The notes under the pieces are model-generated. The model ran no database searches. It was not told where the DNA came from and saw only the letters and a program-made list of their open reading frames with translations. Positions 25,845 to 38,015 of a DNA stretch of 64,000 nt are shown one piece after another. Source of the stretch: Mactra quadrangularis. Taxonomy: Eukaryota > Mollusca > Bivalvia > Venerida > Mactridae. The stretch spans positions 26,233,866 to 26,297,865 of the forward strand of contig CM046298.1 of assembly GCA_025267735.1 (NCBI GenBank), in the 5' to 3' direction. Numbering within the stretch: position 1 is the stretch's first letter; each line of letters begins with the position of its first letter. Both the position numbers and the translations under genes were made by a program.

Positions 25845-27040
25845 AGGCAACTTGTCCCATACTTTAAGTGAACTGTTGGATGTTATGGGTTCGTTGGTGG
25901 CTAATTAGATAAGTTCTAATGCAGAAGAATCGACCATACACACTAGATATACGTGTTATTAATTAGATCTACGTACATATCAAAATAAGTGGTAACATGT
26001 ATTTACTATTTAGAGCATACTTAGTGACAGAACAGAACAGATTAGGAGTTCATGGGCTTGTACGACATGTGCATCGTTAAAAAATATCATGACAGAGGCA
26101 ACCGAGAAATCATTGCAACAGACTTGTATTTGACTTTGTAGTTGTTTCTGTATTTACCGACAGTCTTTCTTAAGCAATCATTAAACATGCGGTCCTTCGT
26201 ATTTCAATTGGCTAATGGTTGCTTCAGAAAAGGGCTTTCAAGTCTTTTGTCATTATAATTATAGAACATTCGTTTCCCTAGTGTAATAAAGTTGGTAACA
26301 AACAAGACTTGATATGGAGATATTTTGACATAGAACTGCGATCTGACGTTCTACTGACAGAGCCTAACGGGTGCTTGTTAAATTTTTGCGACAACAAGAA
26401 ACACATTTAATTAAAGTTATAGTGTCTGACAAGTGTATTCGTTGATTGTTGTTCATTTCCGTTCATAGATCTTTGGTATACATGTTTAGCAATGTACCTA
26501 ACTCAAATGTATTGGATTTTCTGCCAGAAACACACACATTTTAACCACTTAAGCACTACGAAATATAAATACGTAAGCATATTACAGTTTTATCGTTGTT
26601 GCATTCTTATTGACATAAAATCGTGAATAAACTTTGCTTGCACCAGGTGCAACAGCGTGTAAATAACATAATCTTGAATAAAATCTGTTGAAAATAACAT
26701 CTTTAACTACCGTTCGTTTTATACGTCAACAACATTCTTCAAATATAACCGACAAGTGTTACAATTGTAGCTGATTTGTAAAAACAACTTGTTTTTCAGT
26801 TTATATCAAAGGAATTTAACCTTTTATAAATAATAAAAATCTAAAGTGCAACATAATTGTTTTTCTTTATTTTTAATTAATACACAAGTGTATTATCAAA
26901 CAGATAAAAATCTTATAAAATTGACACTAGTAACATATGTGAACATCATTATAGCCAGTAACAATATGATAGATTTATTATTCCTCACCTTCTTTTTAAC
27001 AAACATGATATCCTGAGAGTTGATCCATTACAATATCTTA
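25845..27040. other. Non-coding, nothing recognised
   Basis: Unique-looking AT-rich sequence between the tandem duplication and the CRE-like hairpin. No feature supported. Confidence 0.5.
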
Positions 27041-27084
27041 GAAATGTCATGACGTCATCGTGACGTCATCTCACAGACATTTCT
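27041..27084. promoter_or_regulatory. Double CRE-like palindrome within a small hairpin
   Basis: Two full TGACGTCA octamers, the consensus CREB/ATF site, at 27050-27057 and 27061-27068, three bases apart. They are enclosed by GAAATGTC and GACATTTC arms. No promoter or coding exon was recognised within several kb, so use as an enhancer is only a possibility. Confidence 0.5.
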
Positions 27085-27595
27085 ATAAAATAAGAGTTTT
27101 AAATCATTATCTAAATACAAAACGTCATTTGGTCAACAAGCCTAAGATAAGGGACTGTCTTGTTTTTTCATATGCTTAAGTTATTTTTATAGAAATTGTC
27201 AAGATTTTTATGTGCTTAAAAGTGAGTTATAGCCCCTAGCGGGCTGGTTTTTGTCCGCTTTTGTAAATATAATATATAGATCTACTCTGTGAACAGAATT
27301 TACATAAATCAGCATTATGTAACTTACATTATCCGACAGTTAGTCAAGTAAACATCCATTTGCGGTCAACAGTCATAATTCTTACATAACAGGTTTAGTA
27401 CTGACTCATCTAAAATAAAAAATCAAAGCACTGAAAAGCACCAAAGCTATAGACTGGATAGATTCTTAGCCTACATACATGTGTACATACGTTCCCTTCG
27501 CAGCTCAGTGCATACATTATCGCTAATTTACAGAAAGTGAACGAAAGTGAAACATTTGGCCGATGCGCAGAAGTGTAACACATATATAATATTTG

Positions 27596-28170
27596 TACGA
27601 AAGACCGGTAGTGCCATTTCAACTTCATGATTTCCCGACTTCATCTCCAAGAACTCACATTTTTAACTTGTTTTCAACATACGGAATTCACGAATTCACG
27701 ATTTCAGCTTCATGAATTCACGATTTCAACTTCATGAATACACGATTTCACTGCCATGTTGAATTCACGATTTAAACTTCATGAATTCACGATTTCAACT
27801 TCACGAATTCAACGTTGTGAATCATGATTTCAACTTCACGAATTCACTATTTCAGCTTCATGAATTCACGATTTCAGATTCATGAATTCACGATTTCAGC
27901 TTCATGAATTCATGATTTCAACTTCATGAAATCCCGATTTCAGCTTCACGAATTCACGATTTCCACTTCACGATTTCAACTTCACGAATTCACGATTTCA
28001 GCTTCATGAATTCACGGTTTCAGTCTCATGAAGTTGAAATCGTGAATTCATGAAGATGAAATCGTGAATTCGTGAAGTTGAAATCGTGAATTCCGTATGT
28101 TGAAAATGTGAATTCATGAAGATGAAATCGGGAATTCGTGAAGTTGAAATGGCCCTACCGGTCTTTCGTA
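27596..28170. mobile_element. Foldback element made of opposed 22-bp repeats
   Basis: 575 bp with ends TACGAAAGACCGGTAG and CTACCGGTCTTTCGTA. TATTTG flanks each end. The left two-thirds is about 15 head-to-tail variants of a unit made of CTTCATGAATTCACGATTTC plus AG/AA; from about 28,024 the same unit runs in the opposite orientation. The first ~90 bp and last ~90 bp are mirror images, including an AACATACGGAATTCACG block. No coding sequence. Confidence 0.87.
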
Positions 28171-28651
28171 TATTTGTATTGAATTGTAAGACTGGAGAGA
28201 GGTAAAGAGTAATATAACTCTGTGAGCTATGTTACATGTATTACATCTCAATGAAATAAAACAAGAGATAAAAATTGTAATTAGTTAAACGTAGGCCTAC
28301 ATTTTCAATTAATTTAACATGTTCTATCATAATTCAAGTAAAAATCCAACGACAACTATTAATAAAGTATTCACTTTTCTTAGACGTTGAACATTAGCTG
28401 TCGTGGACAATGGATAAATTAAATGTCTCATTGAGTTTGAATTGATAATTTGACATTTAAGTAATATGGTAAATACGTAATGAGGTGTAAAGTACGCAAT
28501 GTTAGAAAACTTATATTAACGAGTTTAATAAGACATTGTCCTCTATATAATGATAGGATTATGATGGGATTACTACAAGTCGTATAATAGGTCGTGCGTA
28601 TTGATGTACTTAAATAGTGAATCTACCCACTCAAAAGATAAATAAGGTGAA

Positions 28652-28730
28652 GCTCGTACATTACTCTCCTTTACATCGCTTTAAAAGTTTCACTCGTTCA
28701 CTGAGCTGCAAGGGGAGCGTACTCGTACAT
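28652..28730. repeat. Dispersed 75-bp repeat, copy 2 (inverted)
   Basis: Reverse complement of 7648-7725 with few differences (GAACGAGTGAAACTTTTAAA and CTCCCCTTGCAGCTCAGTGA on the minus strand). Confidence 0.75.
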
Positions 28731-28782
28731 AAGTTTATTGATTGAACCATACGAGTACAAATTTGACATGCAACATTTTTAA

Positions 28783-29008
28783 CAGTAAAGTTTCACTATT
28801 AGGACCATTAACGTCGATGGTCTTAAAAGCGGAATGGTCTAAATATAGGGTTCCTTTTCTTCTAAAACTAGCACTTGGGACTTAAAAATCTGAAGCATTA
28901 AGAAGAAGAAGATTTTATTTTTGAAATCAAAAGTTCAATGGATCCGTGTAAACAATAAGCATTTGGGACTTGGTAAACGCATGGTTTTGCAAAAGAGGAA
29001 CTTTACCG
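28783..29008. mobile_element. Possible pogo/Tc1-like MITE (226 bp)
   Basis: Left end CAGTAAAGTTTCACTATTAG, right end on the other strand CGGTAAAGTTCCTCTTTTGC. The leading bases match with scattered differences. The interior repeats CATTTGGGACTTGG-like and GCACTTGGGACTTA-like motifs. A similar terminus, CAGTAAAGTTCTACTATTAA, occurs alone at 59711-59730. Confidence 0.5.
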
Positions 29009-29849
29009 TATAAATAGTCCATTATACATTATATTTTTTCATGTATAAAATTAATGCAAAAGCCATAAATGTAAATTGTCCATTGTTCATGATGATGTGT
29101 TAATAATAAAGAGCGTTATTTATATAAACTAACTAAACTATAAAATTGTTGTAATGTTTTTACCCGCAACTATTAGTTCTAAAGAAGCGGCCCATTTGAA
29201 TCATGCCAGTATGTCTGAAAGCATTTCATGAAATGCAGCGTTAAGTACCATGCATTACATTGAACATACAATTACATCTTTATCTTAAAATTAACCAGAC
29301 AATTTCAGATATTCAACAATAATCTTGATTATATCCGAAGGAATTTATTTAAAATTCCACTAAAATGAACTTAATGATTGAGGAAATGGGTATTTGTAAA
29401 TAAACTTCATTGTAAACACACTTGAACAATAATGTATATTTCATTTAAAATAGGAGTGTGGTGGTTTATCTTTTTCGTAGTACCTAACGCAGTTTTTCGA
29501 TACTTTGTCAGACATTTCGAGGCAATTCTTTGACCGATTCCCTGTCCCTAAAGAGGCTAAAATTTCGTGAATCAAGGACTTTTCCAGTATGGGCCTACCA
29601 AGCATTTACCTTTGCCAGTAGCTGGCAACTACAAGTAAAATGAAAGTAGCGAAATCTTATTTGACGAGTAAATACAGGTCAAACCCAGGAATAGTATTCA
29701 CAGTTCTTGGGTCGACAGTTTGATGAGCTCTAGCTACAACTGAAAACCCTGATATTAATGTTGAAATGACCAAAAAGAGGTGTACAACACAATATTTGTA
29801 TTAGATTTTACGTCGTTTATAAAAACCTTGTAAAGGTTATGTACGCCAG

Positions 29850-30060
29850 TTATTCTAGGTAATAATTGGATACTTGTCCTTCATCAAAACCTACTTACCG
29901 TTCCACAAGAACCTGACAATTTCTACTATTACGTAAGAAAATCGATTAAAGTGTCGATTTTTCATGAGATAGGATATACCCCAACGGCCAGGTATCGAAC
30001 CTGGGACTTCAGGTTTCGAATTCCAGCGCTTTACGTATATAACACAGATGCGACTATCAT
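29850..30060 (-). mobile_element. Decayed SINE, tRNA-like head retained
   Basis: Contains a family A-like CTTACCGTTCCACAAGAACC segment and a diverged AATCGAC...TTTTCATGA stretch. The tRNA-like promoter on the minus strand holds B-box sequence GGTTCGATACC and GCGCTGGAATTCGAAACC near 30,000-30,040. Divergence suggests an old copy or a sister subfamily. Confidence 0.6.
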
Positions 30061-30787
30061 AAAATAAGGCCTAACGAACTAACAGTACAATCGAACATAG
30101 TTGTCGAAGAGAAGTTTACATAAACTGATCAATGAACATTTACTACTATAATTAAAGAGCAAATTCTTCTCTCAAAGAAGTTTTATAACAAACACTATGG
30201 CCGTTTTGTGATACACGTGGGTGAACTGTAAATTCCATGCCAAGAGTACATTTTAATGTTATTGAATATGCACTTAAGTCTGTTTTGTAACATGTATACA
30301 ATGTAAAATACGCACACAGTTGGAATGAACTTACATGAGTGCAAATGAATATATTATGGGAAAACCTATATAAGGACACAATAATTGTTCCATTAAAATC
30401 ATGTACGAGAAAGAAAGAAACTGACACATTTTGAAATGTTTAATTTTAACGTTACTCGTATATTACTACTTTAAAATTATGAAATTTAGTACATGTATTT
30501 TATTAGCATTACTATTACATTATTATATTTATGGAAATCGAACACATTGTTTTATACTAACGATGTTTTTCTTGAAATTCGAAATATTGTACAAAATCTC
30601 TAAAATCTAATATACATTATTCATACGTCGTGCAGAAATGCACACAATGGTATCATTGACTTCGACAATAAAATATACCCACACGTGTAAGAAAAACCAT
30701 CTGTTTTTAAGCATATGTATTGGGATTCGAGTACAATGAATTAACTGTCACCAGAGTCCTTAAATTCGTTAAAATACACACAAATGA

Positions 30788-31245
30788 GTCTCGTACTCAG
30801 AGGTTATCAAGATTCTTGATTTAACATTCTCGTACCCAGAGGTTATCAAGATTCTTGATTTAACATTCTCGTACTCAGAGGTTATCAAGATTCTTGATTT
30901 AACATTCTCGTACTCAGAGGTTATCAAGATTCTTGATTTAACATTCTCGTACCCAGAGGTTATCAAGATTCTTGATTTAACATTCTCGTACTCAGAGGTT
31001 ATCAAGATTCTTGATTTAACATTCTCGTACTCAGAGGTTATCAAGATTCTTGATTTAACATTCTCGTACCCAGAGGTTATCAAGATTCTTGATTTAACAT
31101 TCTCGTGCTCAGAGGTTATCAAGATTCTTGATTTAACATTCTCGTACTCAGAGGTTATCAAAATTCTTGATTTAACATTCTCGTGCTCAGAGGTTATCAA
31201 GATTCTTGAAGATTCTAACATTCTAGTACCCAGAAGTTATCAAGG
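30788..31245. repeat. 39-bp minisatellite, about 11 copies
   Basis: Near-identical 39-bp units built of TCTCGTACTCAGAGGTTATC then AAGATTCTTGATTTAACAT, with CTC/CCC/GCTC variants at one position. Because 39 is divisible by three, a 150-codon minus-strand frame runs through it as an 11-fold 13-residue repeat (SRILITSEYENVK). The unit matches an arm of the foldback element at 20,403-20,477. A single inverted arm follows at 31252-31303. Confidence 0.95.
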
Positions 31246-31251
31246 TTCTAA

Positions 31252-31303
31252 AAAATCGAGAAGTATCGAGAATCTTAATAGCCTCTGTTTATAAGAATGT
31301 ACA
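31252..31303. repeat. Inverted foldback arm closing the 39-bp array
   Basis: On the minus strand it reads ACATTCTTATAAACAGAGGC then TATTAAGATTCTCGATAC, one arm of the CATTCTCGTACC family opposite to the 39-bp units. Weak flanking similarity (ACACAAAT before the array, ACAAAAAT after this arm) may be a decayed 8-bp target duplication enclosing the whole structure. Confidence 0.72.
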
Positions 31304-31635
31304 AAAATATGCTTTCATAATTATATTATGTCAACCAACACAACTAAAACATCCCCGTACAGTTCATCGTGAAAGAGTTGTTACTATATTTGTATTTAAT
31401 TTATTATACAGTGTATACGTATACAAGGGACCATACGAGAATATAAGAACGCTTCATTTTATGATGGACTCAGGTGCCAGTGAATGAATTATTAAGAGAA
31501 AATAGTCTTCCCAGATGTTTTAATCATTTTAGCTATTTACATTGACTTATGAATAGCAGACACACATTTAATGCCATTTAAATTCTGATAAAGGTAGATA
31601 AACATCATCATTTACTCAAATGCTTGATGGTTAAA

Positions 31636-31713
31636 ACAATTTTGATTCAAATTAACCTTGTTTCAGATCATATACATATGATCTGAAACGAGATAAAGTT
31701 GAATCAAAATTGT
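31636..31713. repeat. 78-bp near-perfect hairpin
   Basis: Arms ACAATTTTGATTCAA…TTGTTTCAGATCATAT and ATATGATCTGAAACGA…TTGAATCAAAATTGT meet at ATACATATG, with a few mismatches in the middle. No flanking duplication seen. It lies 330 bp right of the 39-bp array. Confidence 0.9.
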
Positions 31714-31984
31714 ACAATTACATGCAAGAACATTTATCGCCAATATTGTATCATATCAAAAATATCAAACCACTTAGCGCATTGCTTCACATAAAACGAT
31801 CTATTATAATATTACCACAATATTTTTTCCTACACATGAACTAATCGTTGTATAGATTCTAATTCCCAAGAGCTTAAACCGGGATGGGTCAAAAATGAAC
31901 TTTAGCTACAGCCTACGTAATTTGAGAATTGATAAATTATTGATGTAGTTTCAATTAAGCACAAATATTATTACATGTATTAGG

Positions 31985-32250
31985 TTTAACGCTGCGATAA
32001 CAAAATTATGGTCATTTTTACAGAGGTCAGTACACCTATCCTAGCTTTCCAGAACCTTTGTCTATAACCAGTATACACACCTAGCATTCCACTAGACCGA
32101 CAATTTCTCCGTATGAAGGGAAATCGACATTAATGTCTAAATTACATGGGTTGGTATATGACCTACCAGCATGGGCGAGACTCGCACAATCAACCCCATC
32201 GACACTAAATTCGAAATCATGTAAGGAACCTACAGTAACTGCGCCACAAT
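31985..32250 (-). mobile_element. Decayed SINE family A copy
   Basis: GTTTAACGCTGCGATAACAA, CCTAGCTTTCCAGAACCTTT, TATAACCAGTATACACACCT and GGGAAATCGACATTAATGTC follow in the same order as in the 38-kb family A copy. The tRNA-like head is present but degraded. Confidence 0.7.
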
Positions 32251-34082
32251 CCTAGTGAGGACAAATTAAAATAAACAATGCATTACTTACCCAACTATGA
32301 ATACAATATCACTTTGAACGTAGATCAATGTTTTAATGTCATAGTTCCTCACCACAAGTAAATTATCCAATAGTTCACTCTAAAATAACAATAACACAAA
32401 CATCCATTAATTTAGGACGCCTCAATTGAACTTGTAACCATTTAATATAGGTTTTCCACATTACAATAACAGATTAGCATTATACAGTATCATCACTCCA
32501 AGACAACAGTTCTACAAAAACACAGGAAACAAAAAAGAATCAAATAACATTTGAAAACATCTTAAACATGTAAACTCAATAACATCGAATGTAAAACAGA
32601 TCAACATTTTTGTTTATAATTGAGATAGTTTGATAAGTATCTATAGTGAATATACGCTTCACTACAAAAGTTTCTTCTCAGGAAAGACATTAAATAAACT
32701 ATCACTATATCTATGTTCAGGTTTGAAGATTTTTTTTCTTCATTATTTTGTCGCTTTAATAAAACGCAACGCTGTTCAAAATCTCTTTTCTTCAAATTAA
32801 TTATTCCAAACAATTACCTATCTGAATACCAAACCAAAGACAAAGTTACTAAATGTTAAAACATAGATTTAAAGTATTTTAGATCACATTCAAATGACAA
32901 ATTGTTCATATTAAAAGCAAATCTAAAATTCTTTTAAAATATTTAACTAGATCTGCAGATTTGTAAATTTCGTGTTTTTAACAAAGTAAAAGTATGTGTG
33001 TAAGCAGTCGTTCACTCTCAATTAACAGGCGCAGATGATCTTTTGATCCAATCTCTAACTTAAGGTAAGTTAAAATCTAGTACTCAATCTGAAACATTTA
33101 GTTAAATGGAGGAAAGAAGAAGCTCCAAAGGCCTTTGGATCCATAGTCAAAAGTATCTTTAGCGTACCAGCGTTTAAACTTTTATTGAACGTTGTGTTAC
33201 ATCAGATAAAGAACAAAATGTTTAAAACGCAGCTTCAACAGTTTTGAAAGCCAGTTCTAAGTCAAACGCGCTACCGATAGAGCTAACTGACCATTTCTGT
33301 GAATGTGTTAAGAAACTTTTATCTGGTAGTATACCTGTGTCTGTTAAAAGATTATATTTATATATTTCTTATATATAACAATCTTTGTATACATTAAGAT
33401 TCACTTAACATTTCATCTGGCGTTACTGATCTTTCATCAAATATGCCGCATACTGTATTTCCTGTATATCGTTTACTTAGTTCAATCATCAATGTGGCAG
33501 CATATTACCAAAGATATTCCGATAATAAATATATATAAGCCGTTATGGTTTAAAACTATACGTCTTTCAAAAATGAGAGTTTTAATGATTTGATTGTTAA
33601 AATTGTACTGTTCAAAAACAATATTCTTACCGCGCAATTTTGTCCTTTTGGAATTCCTCTGTAGTTACTTTGTCTGCCATCAAACCCTTTTTGTGCACTA
33701 CCTTCGAAATAAATTGCCCATTAATAAATGAGAAGCTTTGTAACACACACACACGTGGTCTACGCAGCCAAATGGAATACGTGTATTTTTAATATTCAAA
33801 TTTATTATATAAAAAGACAACCGTTCAGAATACAATTCAGCCTTTGGTTGTGCTTCGATTTTATTTCTTATAAAATGACCAGTTAGATATGTACATGAAC
33901 AGCAATGTTCGGTCATTATTGTTTCAAATTTGCAGAATATAATTAGTGATCTACCCAGTGTATATGAGCGATGTAGTGAACTATTCTACTCGTACTTGTA
34001 AAGCACTCACTGAAAGTTCTAAGTTTTGCCTGCATCGTGCATGTAATCTTATACTATTCCATTGAATAATTAGACAAACGTT
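32251..34082. other. Non-coding, nothing recognised
   Basis: Open frames of 70 and 72 residues on the minus strand (32,601 and 33,698) are not recognised. No repeat partner noticed. Confidence 0.5.
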
Positions 34083-34205
34083 TCCGACCTTGTGGAAGGG
34101 TAGTTGAGTACTAGTTATAGACAAGGGTCCAGGAAAGCTAGGTTAGATGCGCTCGACGCCGTAAAATGACCTAAATTGTGTTGACACGGCGTTAAACCCA
34201 GTAAA
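34083..34205 (+). mobile_element. SINE family A 3' fragment
   Basis: Contains CCTTGTGGAAGGGTAGTTGA, GGTCCAGGAAAGCTAGGTTA and GACGCCGTAAAATGACCTAA and ends at GACACGGCGTTAAACCC. This is the tRNA-distal half of family A on the plus strand. The tRNA-like head is missing, consistent with 5' truncation. Confidence 0.85.
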
Positions 34206-35865
34206 AAATATTATCTTACGAGCTATACGTGTGGTAGTTTTCTCACATGTAGACTATATTGATATCATTGAAATGTCAAAGGTAACCATTATACTAGATA
34301 ACTCGTTTTCTAGGTCATGCGTATTCATTGTACTTTAAAAATAACTTTTCAAAAAAATGGGTAATTCTTGTAATTGTCTCCAGATAAAATGTGAGATTTC
34401 TTATTTAGATTATAATGCAATTTATTAACGCTGTATATATTAGGTTATGTAGGGCGGCCGCTCGCCCATAACTTTTTCAAGACACTTTTTTACCAGTATT
34501 GACCTACGCTTTTATGAAAAGCCGCCATTTTCTCCTCAACAAAAGGAGGAAAATCGGTATCAAATACAAAATTTCATGAAATGGACTAATCTGCTGGGGT
34601 GGCCTTCGACTTCGAATTTTCCTTGATATCAGGGTTTATGGAAGAAAACAGACAATATGGTATATATCAGGGCTTGAGATGTACCCATATTAATACACGT
34701 ATAACAGATTTTCATACAGTAAATAAAATAGTTACACAAAAAACTGATCAGAAAGATGATTGAATTGTTTATAATATACAAAATCTCATTTAGATTCCAC
34801 CTTACCCTCGCAATAAACAAATGAAATAAAAAATTGTTCTAACATGTTATATAAATGTAAATATTCTGAAGTGTAACATCAAGCTGTCTGGCACTTTTAG
34901 AAAGTGTATAAAAATGGTAGAAATCTACAACTGATAGATTTTACCAAATAATATTATATTCGAATATGATTTTCATTTTAATTGGTCTCATATTCTAATG
35001 ATAACTGCACAAGGAAACATTGTAAAATACTATGCCTCCATCCTATTTCATATGTTGCAAGATTATTCTAAACTCTGGACATTTCCTACTATACTGGTTA
35101 ATGCTATAAAACTATCAGTGGCGCTAACATTAACCCCGCTGATTTAAATACTCGATTATCGATAGTAAGTACAGAAATACTGTAGTGAGTAGTGATGTAC
35201 GAGCATGACCGAAATTACTTTACAAATAAGCAAGTTCAATATTTGGACTACATAAATATACATGCATAATATACGACTAACATGTACCTTGTTTTTCCCA
35301 TGGTAACTGGACTAATTATTTCACACGTATAACTTGGAGTTGATATTAGGTAGATAAATAACACATAGAAATATATACATGTATGTCAGTGATAATGTCA
35401 CTAGGCTATATAACCGCACATTTGGTAAAACTAATAATTAACCTAGAATTCCCATAATACTAATAAGCAGTCTTTAATTAATTTGAATACCCTGATACAT
35501 GATTACTCCACGTAAATTAATTTTAAAATACATTGCATTTTGTTGTTGAATAAAACATAGACACTTGTTTTGCTCAGTTAATATCTCATTCTAAAGAACT
35601 CGATATTTAATTTGGCACTTACGTTTTCAATCTTCGAAATTAGCCAGTGGACCGACTCCACCGAATTCGCTGTCGATCCAGTGACGTTTAGAATATGAGT
35701 GTTCCGTCTGTCCGCCATCTTTTGCAGCCACCATTTTTCATATTCAATGATAAAAATAATGTACAAGAATTATCGCGTTCGTCATTTTAATCACTAACTT
35801 GCTTATATTTATTAATATATTTGACGTTTTCATTAAAGAGACTGCTTGTTAATATCATGTAATCA
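34206..35865. other. Non-coding, nothing recognised
   Basis: A small GC-rich palindrome GGGCGGCCGCTCGCCC stands out at 34,452 in otherwise AT-rich DNA. No gene or repeat supported. Confidence 0.5.
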
Positions 35866-36017
35866 TTTCCGCACGGGTGTCTTATGCACTGTAACTGATT
35901 GAAAAACTTGTCAATTTCATGTGTCAATTTCTGCACATTGCGCACGTGCGTTGTAACTGATTGGAAAGCTTGTCAATTTTGTGTCAATTTCAACACGGGG
36001 CACCCGTGCACTGTAAT
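35866..36017. repeat. Short tandem repeat, unit ~65 bp, 2-3 copies
   Basis: GTAACTGATTGAAAAACTTG and GTAACTGATTGGAAAGCTTG head two units, each followed by TGTGTCAATTTC. GCACGGGTG/GGCACCCGTGCACTG motifs flank them at both sides, giving a partly inverted character. Confidence 0.7.
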
Positions 36018-36959
36018 GTATAGGATAGAGCATGAGTAGCATTTTGATATGAGATATAAAGGAGCGATAGTTTTTTAAGCAATGGGATTGGCTAAGAGGG
36101 TACCACTGTTGTCTAATTAATTTTAGAATATTTTATCATGCTAATTCATTAAAATGAACTGCGTAATTTGTCAATAATTTTTGGTCCAGTAAATTTTCAT
36201 TCGGTCCAGTAAAAATTCCATTTTGCTGAACTGAATGTCCAGTGCTGATGAAAGTTGGTCGTGAAGACTGTATGTTTTATTCATCAACAAAATATAAACA
36301 ATTGTGTGTTATTTTCTATACAACATTCTGTTATAGACTGAATAGTGATACTAATTGTAGACTCCAAAAACCCTGGCTTTAGCTTTGCTTTGCTTTAGTT
36401 GTTCATAATTAGGAGGAATAAAATATAATCCGAAGTAATTATGTCATGCTATCTTCTAGTATAATAAATGGAAAAAAACTTGTGATTTGCAAACGACATT
36501 AAAGAGTTTCACAGCGTTTATTTTGTTCAACTTCAATTCATACATGTTCGCTACCCCAATACGACGCTCTTATTAGCTGTTAAAATTACGCTAAATAGTC
36601 GAACTGTGTACGCAACGTCAATCGATTGGTTGGTATGCTGTGATACCCTTTTGTTAGAATGTTCCAAAAATCTAAAAATTAATACATAAGTGCAGTCACG
36701 GCTCACCGGATAAAATCGGACTATTGTCATGTAAACATTATTTATGTAAGGGGGAGTTTTCCTTAATTAATTACAACCAATAAGTCTATAAATTTAATCT
36801 AATGTAATAATTATCGCGTAGGGTGCCTACCATCACATATTAAATTCGTAAAAGCTCATAGTTTGTCCGAAATAATCGGTTGTAAGCATGCTACTTAACA
36901 AAATGTTGAAATAGCAGATCGGAACAACGCACATTTGTCACAATACGTGCCATGTTCCG

Positions 36960-37160
36960 TCTTAACCCATCAATTACCATTACTAGTGATAGTGTCTTCT
37001 GCTGTGACATTGTGGAAACTTAACACATCAACAAATACCACATTGTTTAAATTGTCTGGAATCTCCGGAGAAAAGTCTTTCAAGGTTGTAATTACATAAT
37101 GTTTCAGTTTCCTGACTTGACAAATTCCCTAAACGTTGATGTTGATTGAGCAATCATTTA
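36960..37160 (-). repeat. Fragment related to the block A/B interior
   Basis: On the minus strand 37,075-37,145 reads AACATCAACGTTTAGGGAAT, then TTGTCAAGTCAGGAAACTGA and ATGTAATTACAACC. It matches 42,590-42,645 and 46,432-46,490. Outside this ~70-bp core the match fades. Confidence 0.6.
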
Positions 37161-38007
37161 AATAGTCCATAGTTAACTTGGCTGCGAAGTCTCAAGGTTG
37201 AATGTCTAAACATTTGAATTAGACGTGAACAAAGTTCTTTTACACTACTAGAAAGAATTTATTGACCACATTAAACGTTTTAAAGACTGACGATCACTAT
37301 TATCAAGTACTGATCATAGATTTATTGTCAATGTGCTTTTTTCTGATATGAATGAAATATATAGAAATTCGGACACTTGAGCGAGACTAATGACGTAAGC
37401 CATTTAGATCAGAAAACACACATTGACTGAAAAACGGGTCGAGGGGGGCTACAAGCTATTCACAACTAGGACCCGGTTTTCTTTAAAGCTTGCACAGATA
37501 AAATAGGATATAATTTCCAAAGTTGATGTTAGCCTTTTATAAAGACCGGGCTGGGTGTCCAACTCTTGACTTCTACTAGCCTTGAGAGGCTGCATGCACG
37601 TATTATCATATTGATGAGAAGTTCTTGGATATACCAGTTTCTGTTAAGTTCTTTCAATACATGCGAGACAGCTTGAATTTATTCTTTAGAATCGCTACAG
37701 TTATAAAACTTTTAAGATCAATTTTGTTATTTTATTTGTTTATTCTGGTAGAAAAACATCGTCGACAATTCCATTACGCTCCATGCGTAAAGCGGAGTAA
37801 TGTATCGTGTCATGGGATAGCCGACGATGCGAGTAAAGTGGAATCTAAATAAAACTTTGTATATAAACTATTCTTTTATTGCTTGAATAATAAAAAATTT
37901 GTACTCGGTTAAGTGTTAAAGTATTACATTATTGACATATCAATGATATGATAAATGTAAGAAAATTGCAGACATGTATACAGGGTCTATAGTCACGTGA
38001 TCTACAT
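37161..38007. other. Non-coding with a two-tier inverted repeat
   Basis: Near 37,758-37,829, CATCGTCG and CGACGATG enclose CATTACGCTCC and GGAGTAATG, which could form a nested hairpin. The 75-residue open frame over it is unrecognised. Confidence 0.45.
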
Positions 38008-38015
38008 CAATAACT

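Noticed and set aside
30769..31221. 150-residue minus-strand open frame, an 11-fold SRILITSEYENVK repeat
   Set aside because: It is the 39-bp minisatellite translated; 39 is divisible by three, so any stop-free frame stays open. No start context, splice context or independent support.
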